The position numbers were made by a program, and so were the translations under genes. The notes under the pieces are model-generated. The model was not told the DNA's origin. It ran no database searches and saw only the letters and a list, made by a program, of their open reading frames with translations. A DNA stretch of 64,000 nt from contig VIIQ02000155.1 in assembly GCA_007449985.2 (NCBI GenBank), positions 174,532 to 238,531 on the forward strand. Reading direction: 5' to 3'. Origin of the DNA: Desmodesmus armatus. Taxonomy: Eukaryota; Chlorophyta; Chlorophyceae; Sphaeropleales; Scenedesmaceae. Position 1 is the first letter of the stretch, and every line of letters begins with the position of its first letter. This document shows positions 45,812 to 57,856 of this stretch, piece after piece.

Positions 45812-48800
45812 AAGGGTTGACTGCTTGCCTTGTGCGATTGGCAATGTGGCTGCATGCAAGCTGACCAACTGTGAGTGCGTGTGGTTCCGCAACAAGCTGG
45901 CCTGTCTGACTGGGGTTGTAGGGGGGGGATGCCTTGGGGGTGTTGCTGTGCAAGGAGCTTGAATGCACCGGTTTGGTACGGCTGTGGCCGCTGCAGCAGG
46001 CTTGTTTATGACAGTTGGCTGTTGGTTGTGGGCCACGGAGCAGGTACAGCAGTTTATGCATGCGCACACGGCGGCAAACCATTGCAGATTTGCATCTGTT
46101 GCTGTGCATAATGCGTCCAAAGGCGTGCTCTCATGCCAGAGAAGCGCACGTGAGAACCCTCAGTGAGAGTAGGGGGGATGCCTTATGTATGTGTGCATGC
46201 CGCATGTCACTTGTTGGGCCCACTGCGCCTTTTCTGGCAGCATGCTCTTTGCCATTCCGGCTGTAGAGCAACATGGCCAGTGTGTCTTGCAGCACGCAAG
46301 TGTATCGCTGCAGCACCCTGCATGCTTGAGCGCTGCCTGTCTGGTCAGCGACGCTGCTATGATGCACGGGCCCGCATGCTGCATCGCATACGCAAGTGCA
46401 GCACAAGCAGCTTGATGTGTGGTACACCATCCATGCATATGCTGAGGTGAGGTGTCCCGGCTGGTCCGCTATCATGGCTGACAAAGTCTTCCTGTTTGGC
46501 TGTCAGTGCCTGTGCTACGCTCAAGAGCGGGAATGATAGTCAAGGGTTGACGGATAGATATAGATGACTGTCTATTTTGCCGCGCCCACAGGCACCAAGA
46601 TATTGAGAAAAAAAATCACTGGTCATGCAGGCAGTGGGCGGTGATAGGTTCAGGCGCAACGCCTGATAAGGCAGACTTGTGACCAGGTGTGACCATGGGT
46701 TGTTGAGTTGAGTTGAGCTGGTGCTGCTGCAGCTCCTGCGCCCAGGGCAGGTGCGAGGTCTGCTGTCATCATTTGGCATGCTGTTGGCATTGTTGCCGAC
46801 CAGATGGGCAGGCTGAACATTTGGGTGCATGCGGTCTGCTGTGATCAGCTGGCATGCTGTTGGTATGGTTGGCGACCGGTCAGGTAGGCTGGCATTTTGT
46901 TTCATGCTGTCGGGTTCCTGGTATGCTTGAACCACGGTGGAATCTATTCACCCAGGGGTCATGTGCTGAGACACCCTTGATTCACTACAGGGTGACATGC
47001 GGGTGGCGCTACTGCCAGCAATAACCCCGCTGGTGCACAGACCTTGGGAGCTTTGGTGAATGTTTTGACAGTTTGTCCGGCAGTGCAACAAAACGTGTCA
47101 CACGTCAACTGCCTGCTACGGCGGCCAGCTCGACAGATGGCCGCCAGAGGCTAGATTGCCACTCTGTTGGCATTATCACAGGGATGGTTTCCTGGTGCAT
47201 GCTGTTGCTGGGGGCTTGTTCGTTGCAGTACTGGGCTGTGGCAGTGGATGGACTGCTACAGCCATGTCGCAGAGTGGGTGCTGAAGTGTTGGGTGTGTTC
47301 GTGTGCGTGTGTTTATGGAGTTGCTAGGCCACCTAGCATGTGTTGGGCAGAACCCAAGGTTGGGAAGTTGGGCATTGGCCTGAGTGGTTCTGATGGCACT
47401 GAGGTTGGGTGTGTGGGTTTTCCGCATGTGCTGGTTCTGGGCGCGTTGCGCCTTCTGTTTTGGCATGCATGTCCGTCGCCCCTTCTGTCCTTCGCTTGCT
47501 GGCACACCCAGCAGCAAGGCTGCTCCTGCCACCTGCTGTCATTCTATCGCATTGCGCAGGCCGTTGGTGCTGGGTAGCCTCTGGCCAGCACTTGTGTGTC
47601 ACAATGTACCCCCCCCTCCCCTTGCGCTGCGCTGCGCCTCTTGTACAGTATCATGGTAGCTCTGGTGTGTGTTGACTGTGTGCTTGACTTGAGTGTGAGA
47701 TTGTGTGTGCTTTTTTTGGTGCTTTTGGCTGCACCAAGAGGAGGATGTCTCTCTGAGTCTATCAGTCGGTTACTTCGGGATGCAGGAACCCAGAGTGTTG
47801 CAGAGCAGAAGTCCTTGCTTCTGTTCTATACACTGCTTCGTTCACCCAGTCTGCAGCAGAGTCGTCACTTTGGCGGAGTGAGTGTCTGTGCTGATGGATG
47901 CTGCCCCCTGTTTTGAGTCGTACCCACTGCCAGGGGGACAGAGTTGCAGAACTGCTGTGCTAGCCCTGGCTTACCACTCTCTACTTAAGCACTTGAGTTC
48001 GTACTTGCCCCATGCGGGGCAAGCAGTTGGTGTGGGCAACTGTCCTAGCATTTGTTGCTTGGGGACTACTGGGCCATCCGTTCGTCAGCCCTGCGTCAAC
48101 TTGACAGCAAGGGCTCGCCAGTTACACCAGTTTTGTTTGGGGTGTGGCGTGGTATGCTGTTATGTTACACTTGGCGGTACTTGTCTCCACTTGTGACCCA
48201 GCAGGGCCATTGTCGCAAGCACACCAGAAAGGTGGCCGTGTGAGCCTGTCTTTTGGCTGCGGTGGGCACATGGTTTGTCAAGCTTTGTACTGCAATCAAG
48301 GCTGTATGGAGTACTTTTGGTCACTCAGTGCGGCTCCACCTGTGACGCCATGTGGATCCTGAAGCCTTTTGATGTGCCTCGCAAGGGGGAATCTTGGAGG
48401 AATTGCGCTCTCAGGCAAGGGCGTGTGCCCCACGTGGCATCCCTGGCTGCTCACTGACTGTTACCTTGGTGCTTCGTCTTGCGGCATGTAGGCGGGTTGC
48501 TTGGCCTGCCCTGCTACGGGGGCTGACTATGCACCATGCTGCATGTCGTCCACTCAGCAGGCACCTGTGTCAGGTGTCCCCAGCATGCTCTCTGCTCTCG
48601 GGTGGGGCTAGAGCCCATACATCATGTGGCAGCTGGGTTTGACTTGCCCAGGAGGGTAGGCCTGCAGGACAAGCCATGCCGGGTGCATGCCTGGTGAGCT
48701 CATGGCTGTCATCACATGCTTCATTCACGCCTCTCATCACACATTCAGACTGCACACCGTGTGGGAGGCACCTAGGGTGTTTTACAGTACTGCATGCTAG

Positions 48801-51362
48801 TGGGCTATGTACAAATCTGCCTGCCGTCTCGACCGCGGCAGTGGGTTTTTGGCACAGAGTTGGGGGATTTCGATTGGTGTGTCGGCACTGTGCAGTGGCT
48901 GAACTGCCGCGACTGCCCAGCTTGATTGATGTTGCATCCTCTTGACATGAGGAGAACTGCGGCTTTGAGAAGTGACCGTGGCATGTGCCAACTAGGCGCA
49001 CACAGCCAACTGGTCAGAGCAAGGTGTTTGACAGCTATGGGTTTTTATTGCCCCGCTGTGGAGGGGTTGGGGTGAAGCTTGGGCCTCCAAATGCTGGTTG
49101 GGTGCCCCAAGGGTCAGCCCATGCATGGTAGGCCCCTGGGGCAGCAGCAGCTAATCGAGGATGCCTGGACCAGCTGCTGCCGGATGAATGAAGGAACTAC
49201 GTTGCAACTGAACCCAGCCACGGATGGACGCAACCAGCACGGAATGGGGGCCGGTCAGCTGCTGCTGACCCCCACACCAGTTGTGCAGGTACTTGGTGCT
49301 GCCAATCAGCCATGGCTTGTGTCATGCCAGGTGCCAAGATGAGGTTTGTTTGAATGCAGAAGGAGTTTCATAGCAGTGTAGGAGATGTGGTGTGCGCAGT
49401 GCAGATGTTGTTTCCAGCGGCGGCTCCCTGACAGGCACATGCTTCAAGCCCTGGATGCCTAGGAGTAGATGAGAGACTGCCACACCAGCGGGTCGGCCTG
49501 TGCTGGTGTGCGTCTGCATGCATGCATGCAGGACAGCACCCAGTCAGCATGGCCGGCAGTGCTCTAGGTTGTTGATGATGTGGTACAGCTGTGCTGGTTT
49601 GACTTGCACGCGTGCTGGTTGTGTGTTGCGGTTTGCGCCTAAGATGTCAAACAGTGTTGCAAACGTCTGCCTTATAAGGCCCTACGCGGCTGAGGATGTT
49701 CTTGCCGAGAACGCAACGCAGTCCCTGTGGTACATGGAGGGGCAAGTCTGACTGTCCCCCCCCCCCCCTGTGTGTGTGTGTGTGTCGACAGAGAGACTGC
49801 ATGCGTGCACATGCATGCCGGCTAGCAGTCATCCGACAAGGATAGTCAAACAATGACGCTAGTACGGAAACCCAAGGTGATCCCTGCATCAAAGCTGTCG
49901 TTAGAGCGAGGTAATAGGGAAGGCGTTCACCTGGTTGGTGTTCTTGCGCTTACGACCTTGCGCTTGTGTGTGCGTGTCTGTGTGCATGCCAGTCTGTCTG
50001 TCTTTGTATCACAGACACGGTGCCTGTCTGTGCGTGCGTGCTTGTAGATACTGCTTGTTGTTGCAGGACACGCCCTGCGGTTGTGTCTGCAACTGTCACT
50101 GTGAAGACTGCGCGCAAGCGGTGCAAGTGATGTTGATCATAGCATGTGTGCTCTGGAGAGAGACACAGGCCGTTCACATAAGACACTGCGATATTGCGAT
50201 CAGTCTCACTGGGGCCACCCCACTGTGGTTGTTGTTGTACGGGCTGCCTAGCAACACTTTGCAGTCCCAGCCACTATGTGGCAGTGTTAGTACGGCCCTG
50301 CAGGGCAGCATCAATACCATTGTGCTGTTAATGCACCTTCCTGCAGATTGTGATATGATGGTTGGTGATGTGATGTGTTGGTTGGTGATCACCAACCATC
50401 ATGATGTGATATGTTGGTTGGTGATGTGAGTACTGGACTGTCAGAGTGGCGGGGGAGTGAATGTCAAATGAGTCGATATCCGTCGCATCTGGGGTCCAAA
50501 GGGGTTGCTACGGTAACACCCGGGTTTAGTGAAATGGAGAGCTGGCTCGGTTTGTCCGCTTGCACGGCCTTTGCAAAGGTTGGCATGCTGCACTTCTGCT
50601 GGAGGACGTGCCTAGTCACACAGTGTCCGCGCACGCACACCACCTGTTACATTGCTGCTGTGGCGACATGTTGACTCTACCTCAGATTCAACCCCTGGGT
50701 TCCAACCACCAACAATGACAACTTGAACCACACTTAGTACCGACCACACCCACAGCGTCTGTACACCAGACCCTGAGGCAGGGTGCATCTCGCCCAGCAC
50801 GTACACGTCATGCGAGACGTCTACTCGGCCTGCTAGAAGCATACATGCCAGGGAGCTTGATCCGATCAACCAGTGCAGGTTGGACTGTGATCCCAAAGCT
50901 GCCAGGTGTGCTGTGAGCTGATGCAGGGTGCACCTCAGCCAGCACCAACATGCCATGCTGAAATTGCGCAGTCTCAGCATGCTGAGAAGCATAAACACCA
51001 GCCTGAGCGAGCTAGATCCTGCAGGCCAGGCTGGGACCTCAAAGCTGCAGGGTTCTGGTGTGCACAGCACAGGGCTCATCTGCAACGATTTAAACCCAGC
51101 GCTCAGCTGCAGCGATTCAAACCCGGCCACCCGGCTCAGCAAGAAAATTTGAAGCATTCTCTGTTGGTCAACGGCATCCAACAGCCAACAACGCAATATG
51201 TTGTCCAAAGCACACGATCAGACGCCCACTCATGCACAGACAACCAAGAGCATGACGGACGCCAAACCCCCCACGCTCGGAATACACCAGCAACAAGCAT
51301 GCCTGAAAACACACAAACCTACCCATCCACCCGCCCCACTTTCACACTATACCTGAACCCTG
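45812..51362. other. 5.5-kb gene-poor intergenic region
   Basis: No gene is supported. Contents seen: a diverged duplication at about 46765-46895 (GGCATGCTGTTGGCATTGTT and a variant), a dispersed repeat at 49781-49956, a small GTTGGTGATC palindrome region at 50360-50430, and a diverged duplication at about 50760-51050. The right end joins the 3' end of the NOMO-like gene. Confidence 0.45.
49781..49956 (-). repeat. Dispersed repeat, inverted partner at 60401-60576
   Basis: This roughly 175-bp segment matches the reverse complement of 60401-60576, with shared blocks TGTCGACAGAGAGACTGCAT and CGACAAGGATAGTCAAACAA and scattered mismatches. It may be a short interspersed or miniature transposable element. 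Confidence 0.85.
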
Positions 51363-54300
51363 CTAAGCCCTGCGCGCAGCTCTGCTACGCATGCTGGGCC
51401 CCTTGCCTTTCACCCCTAACGACCGCTGCTCCGCATCACTCGCCCACTGAGAGTCCACCTCAGGCACAGGCACTGCTGCTGCCGCTGCCACCGCCGCTCG
51501 GTTCGCCGCTGCCCCGGCCCCACCCCCGTTGCTCACTCCCGCTTTCCCTCCCCCTCCAGCTTCCACCGCGGATGGCACTGGAGGCGGCAGCGGCCGCAGC
51601 TGTAGGATATCTACCACAGCTGGCTGCGCAACGGTGGCAGCGGCAGCAACAAACAGCACCAGCACGATCACAGGTAGCTTCCAGTCGAGGCCTTCCTGAG
51701 ATATTGGCTCTGCAGCGCCAGCAACGGGTGAGGAGCCCGGGGCTCCTGGTGTTGTTGGGGTGCTTGTGCCGGCTGACAGAGCTGCTGCGGCGGCTGCGGC
51801 GGCTGAAGGTTGAAAGGGTAAGACGCCTAGGTGGCGGTCCTTGCTGGCGACCTGCAGGTGCAGAGCAGTGAGGGATGCGGTTTAGGGTTCAGGGGTTTAG
51901 GGCTTGAAAAGTGCACGGGGCTGGAAGGGCAGGACCCCCAGGTGAAGGTGGTTGCTGGTCACCTGCAGGTGCAGTGCAGCGAGGGAGGCGGTTTAGGGTT
52001 CAGGGGTTTAGGGCTTGAAGAATGCACGAGGCTGGAAGGACAGGACACCTAGATGGCGGTCCTTGCTGGTCACCTGCAGGTTCAGAGCAGCGAGGGATGC
52101 AGTTTAGGGTTCAGAGGTTTAGGGCTTGAAAAATGCACGAGGCTGGAAAGGCAGAACACCTAGATGGCGGTCCTTGCTGGTCACCTGCAGGTTCAGAGCA
52201 GCGAGAGATGCGGCCAAAAACGAATGCAGCAATGCAGAGGTAGAATTGCGCTCAAGGACAGGCTTGAGGCTATCTCGAGGGACAAGACCCCCCATTGCTC
52301 TAGTACATGATGGGTGCAGACGACTTGGCTGTGTGTTCTTCATCGTGACAGCACTGGAAACAATATGTCGGCCAAGCCTGGAACCTGTCTAACGGGTTGG
52401 CCAATGCTGCTCAGCACGCAGGAGGCGAACCTGATGCTCAGTATGATAGTCTGTTGTCAGCAGCACAATTGTTGGACAGCCTGTCAAAGCCCAGAAATGA
52501 GTACCGAGCCCCGCACCTGCACAGGCGTCTCCCAGGGTCCGCAAGCAGGGCGCCCTGCTGCCCCAACAGGCCCGCAGCTGAGCCGCAGCACATACGACCC
52601 CTGCTTCACGCCGCGCAGCTCGAAAAACCCGGACCCGTCGACGATGGTGGCACCGGCGGGGTTCGAACCCGGCACCGCTCCACCAGAGGCGGCCGCTGGC
52701 AGCAGCTCTGCCTTGACGGCGGCACGAAGGGCGACTGGCAGGTCGGCTGGCAGGGCTGCTGTAATGGAGGAGCGAGGGGGGTTGCGGAAGGCTGTGAAGT
52801 CCACATCTCCGACATCGGATTCCCCAATTGTCACCTGCAGGGCAACAGTACAGGTCCAGCAATGGCGGTGGGTGTTTGCGTTGCCGCAATGCCGTTTCGC
52901 AGTGCGCCCCACCTGCCCTTCCTCCCCTCCCACCCACCCCCACCCCCCCCCCCCCACCTCCCGCCCAGATCTACCTCCCGGCCACCCTCCGGCCGCCCTC
53001 CCTCCGTCCGGGCCCCTCCCCCCTCCCCCGCCCGCCCCCCCCACCCCTCCCTCCCGGCCGCCCTCCCTCCCTCCCGCCTCCCTGCCTCACCTTTTTGCCA
53101 GCCGGGTGTGCTGATACGACCCTTTCATCAAGCTTCACCCTCATGAGGAGGGTGTGGCCAGACTTCAGGTTGCCAACATGTGGGGCCCACATGCCAGCCT
53201 CTCATGCACGCCCCCCCCCCCCCCCCTGCCAACCGGTTGCCCGCCCTCCGTCCAGCCTTCCCTCCCCCCCTGTCTCCCTCCCTGTCTCCCTCTTTGCCTG
53301 CCTGCCTGCCCGCACGGTCGCCCTCCCTCCCGCCCTCCCTCCCCACCCTGCCTGCTTGCCCCCTTGCCCTGCCTCTCCTTTTTGCCAGCCGGGTGTGCTG
53401 ACACTACCCTGCCATCCAGCTTCACCCTCATGAGGAAGGTGTGGCCAGGCTTCAGGTTGCCCACATGCCGGCCCCTCATGCACCCCCCCCCCCCGGGGCT
53501 CCCGGCCAAGCGGTCGCCCGCACACCGTACAGCCCTTCCTTCCCTCCCTGCCTGCCCGTCCCTCCCGCCCTTTCTCCCCTCTCTCCCTCCCTCCCTGCCT
53601 GCCTGCCTCACCTTTCTGCCAGCAGCGTGTGCTGACACCACTCTTCCATCCAGCTTGACCCCCATGAAGAGTGTGTGGCCAAGCTTCAGGTTGCCCACAA
53701 GCCGGTCCAACACGCACGCCCCCCTGCCGCCCGCCTTCCGGCCGCCCACCCACCGGCCAGGCCTCCCTCCCTGCCTGCCTGTCTCCGTCCTCTGGAGGCA
53801 GTGCCGTCCCTCCCCCCTGCTTCGCTCCCTCCCTGTCTCCCCCTTCCTCCCTGCCTGCCTCACCTTTCTGCCAGCAGGATGTGCTGACACGACCCTTCCA
53901 TCCAGCTTCACCCTCATGAGGAAAGTGTGGCCAGGCTTCAGGTTACCCACACGGTACAACCCCTGATCATCTGTCAGGGCGCTGTCAAGGACGACACCAG
54001 AGTCACCCCTGCAGGCTTCTACCAATGCACCCGACAGCGGGGCACCACCAACTGCATGATTAAGAAAGGAGGTATGAGGCAGACAGAGGGGGGCGACGGG
54101 GAAGGGGGGGGGGGGACGTGACTGTGTCAGTATGTGCAGATAAGGATATGTATGGGTGGGTGGGTGTGGAAACATGAGCGGTTGTTCAGGGTTTCTCGAC
54201 ACATCCCCGCTGGTCAACAGTGACGGCGCTGTCAAGGACGACACCTAAATCACCCCTGCCAGGGGTGCAAGCTTTCACCAGCGCATCCGACAGGGGGCAC

Positions 54301-57300
54301 CGCCAACTGCATGGTTACGGGTGGTAGGAGGGGGCAGGGGGGGGAGGGCATGGAAAGGGGGGGGGGGAGGGGTGTGTGTCACTTTGCTGCCCCCCTCCTT
54401 TCGAAAGCCCCAAACTCACTTGACTTTACAGCGCCGCTGATGCCCCACGCCGTCCTCACAGCCGTAAGTGACACCTCCTTCTGCTCCCCATCCGCCAGCT
54501 GCAAATCCGCCACTGGGGGGTCAAAGCTGTGCTCGTGCAGCAGCGGCTTGAGGTAGTAGGTCCCTGGCTACATATACCCTAAACCCTAAACCCTAAAACC
54601 CAAACTCACTTGATGTTACAGCGCCGCTGATGCCCCACGCCGTCCTCACAGCCATAAGTGACACCTCCTTCTGCTCCCCATCCAACAGCTGCAGATCCGC
54701 TACTGGGGGGTCAAAGCTGTGCTCCCGCAGCAGGGGTTTCAGGTAGTAGGTCCCTGGCTGCAGGCCCTGGAAGACTACAGTTCTGTCGCTGCCTAGGCGT
54801 GTGTTTTGCTTGAAACCGCCTGAGCCTGATAGGGAGAGGAACACGGCCGAGGGGTCGGTACCAGGTGCCAGGGAGATGGAGACAGATACCTACGCGTGGC
54901 AAGGGGGGGGCAGGCACGGTGAGTTGCGTCAGGTGGGTGTAAGCCAGCAGGAGACAGAGACTTGGAGGTGGAGTGAGAGAGGGTGTGTGCAGGGAGGGGG
55001 GGGGGTGAAGAGGTCCCTGACTGCAGGCCCTGGAACACCACGGTTCGGTCGCTGCCTAGGCGTGTGTTCTGCTTGAAACCGCCTGAGCCTGATAGGGAGA
55101 GGAACACGGCCGAGGGGTCGGTACCAGGTGCCAGGGAGATGGAGACAGATACCTGAGGGGGGCCAAAGAAGGAGAAAGGAGGAAGGAGGGGGGGGGGGGG
55201 TGGAGCGACTTGAGGCAGCAAGTTGTTTGCACTCTGCCCGTGCCAGCTATCCAACGATGAGAGGCAACTTTGCAAGATGTACGGCATCATTGTCTTCCTG
55301 CTGTAGATGTACCCTGTGACCCCCCCCCCACACACACACACAAAAACCATCGCAGACGCTCACAATCACTCATCACAAACGTGCTGTGAGATCTCTTCAA
55401 GCCTCTGGATCTCACCTGTGCCAGCTGCTTGGATGAGAACACAAAGCCTTCACAACGTGCGTATCCCTCCTGCTGCAGCACATGCCCAGTCCCCCCCCCC
55501 CCCACACCCACAACCACACACTGAATGAGGCTTGTAATCTTGCTCTGCAACCCTCAACTCTCACCAGTGCCAGCTGTTTGGATGTAAACACAAACCCTTC
55601 GTCTTGTCTGTCCCCCTCCTGCTGCAGCACATGCCCAGCCTTTGCAACCTCTCCCCACCCCAACCCCAACCCTCACGCACACAAGCACACAAGACCTCCA
55701 CTGGTGACAGAGACTCTATCTTGGTGTCCATCCCGGTTCAAGTTTGTCTTACCTGTGCCAGCTGTTTGGATGAGAACACAAACCCTTCACGCCTGTCCCC
55801 CTCCTGCTGCAGTACATGCCTAGCCCCCCCCCCCCTCACTGGTAAGTAGCATCAATCTTACCTGAGCCAGCTGTTTGGACGAGAACACAAACCCTTCGTC
55901 TTGTCTGTCCCCCTCCTGCTGCAGCACATGCCCAGCCTTTGCAACCTCTCCCCACCCCAACCCCCACCCTCACGCACACAAGCACACAAGACCTCCACAG
56001 AGACTCTATCTTGGTGTCCATCCCGGTTCAAGTTTGTCTTACCTGTGCCAGCTGTTTGAATGAGAACACAAACCCTTCACGCCTGTCCCCTCCTGCTGCA
56101 GTACATGCCTAGCCCACCCCCCTCACTGGTAAGTAGCATCAATCTTACCTGAGCCAGCTGTTTGGACGAGAACACAAACCCTTCGTCTTGTCTGTCCCCC
56201 TCCTGCTGCAGCACATGCCCAGCCTTTGCCACCTCCACACTGTAAGTGGCATCTGACGGCAGGGGCCCAACTGCAAAGCTGCCGTCACTCCTGGTCTCAC
56301 TCTTAACTGCAAGTTCCCCTGCTGACTTGCCACTCAGGGAGGAGACTGATGCATATGTTACCTTGACCTCGGCACCTGCACAGCACAGCACAGCACAGCA
56401 TGGGGTCAAAGGTGACTGGCGCATCACACATCAGCCTGGCAGCAGGAAACACAGCATGAAATCACTGCCTACTCAGGGAAGAGGCTGACGCATATGATAC
56501 CTTGACATCCGCACCTGCGCGGCACAGTACGGCACAGAACAGCACGGCACAGCACAGCACGGCACAGCGCGGCACAGCATGGGACGAAAGGGAATACCGT
56601 ATCACACAACACAACCTGGCAGCAGGACATGCAGCCTGACAAGCCCCCTGCTGCCTTGCTACTCAGGGAAGAGGCTGATGCATACGATACATTGACCTCC
56701 GCACCAGCACAGCACAGCACGGCACAGCACAGCATGGGTCAAAGTGATGGCCACATGGCACAGCACAACCTGGCAGGACACACAGCCTGACAAGCCCCCT
56801 GCTGCCATGCCACTCAAGAGGGAGCCTGACAAAAACAAAAGCATGACCTCCAAAACAGCACGGAATGGGCACAGCACGGCACGGCACGGCATGGCGCGAC
56901 ATGCAGTAAGGCACACAAGGCAGGGCACATGGTGTGATGCAGCACAGTGCGACACATCACGCGGCACAGCATGAGCACGGCACGGCACAATCCTGGCAGT
57001 GGTGCACACAGCATGGAATGTCTCCTGCTGCCTTGCCACTCAGGGCCAGAGCTGAGCACCATGCAATTCCCAGCAGCAAGTGCACCCCACTACAGCTCCC
57101 TTCTGACACCTCGACTCCCCCCCTGCACTACCTTCCTTCTGCCACCCCCCCCCCCCTTTGACTACAATCCCCAGGGCCCTGCCCACCTGCCACTGCTGGC
57201 TCAGCCCTGCCATTGAGTACACTGCCATTATGTGTGCAGCGACCTTGCACCCCTTGACACCCTTGCCCACAGCCTCTGATACCCTCCTGCCCCCCCCCCC

Positions 57301-57824
57301 CCCCGCGCCCCTGCATGCCTCCACTCCAATCTGCCACTGCTGGCTTGTTCCTGCCAGTGCGCAAACCTATATGGTCAGCAGCGATCACTTGTTTCCTTCT
57401 CAGCCAGCCCCCCTCCCCCCCCCCCCCCCCCCCCCCCCCGCGCTGACCCCCCTTCCCTCCATCATCCACCCCCCCCCCCTGCCCACCTGCCACTGCTGGC
57501 TCGGTCCTGCCAGTCAGCACAACACCCTGGTGGGCTGTGATCACCTTCTTCCCATCCCGCACTTCTCCCCCCCCCCCTGTCCCCCCTTCCCTCCATAATG
57601 CAATCCCCTTGCCCATCCCGCAGCCCCCCCCCCCATCTCCCTCCTCCCCCCCCCCCCCCCAAAAACTCCCAACCCCCCTCAAATCACTCCCCCTGCCCAC
57701 CTGCCACTGCTGGCTCGGTCCTGCCAGTGAGCACCATGCCCTGGTGGGCTGTGATCTCAGGCACTGAGGCGGGACAGCCCTTGGCACCACTCTTGGCATT
57801 ATCTACCAGCTGATACCTGCACCC

Positions 57825-57856
<32 letters not shown>

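Noticed and set aside
46100..50660. Scattered 60-140-codon open frames
   Set aside because: No domain, signal peptide, codon pattern or splice context supports any of them.
52640..52690. GGGTTCGAACCCGG looks like a tRNA T-loop
   Set aside because: There is no acceptor, D or anticodon arm around it, and the opposite strand reads conserved NOMO coding sequence.
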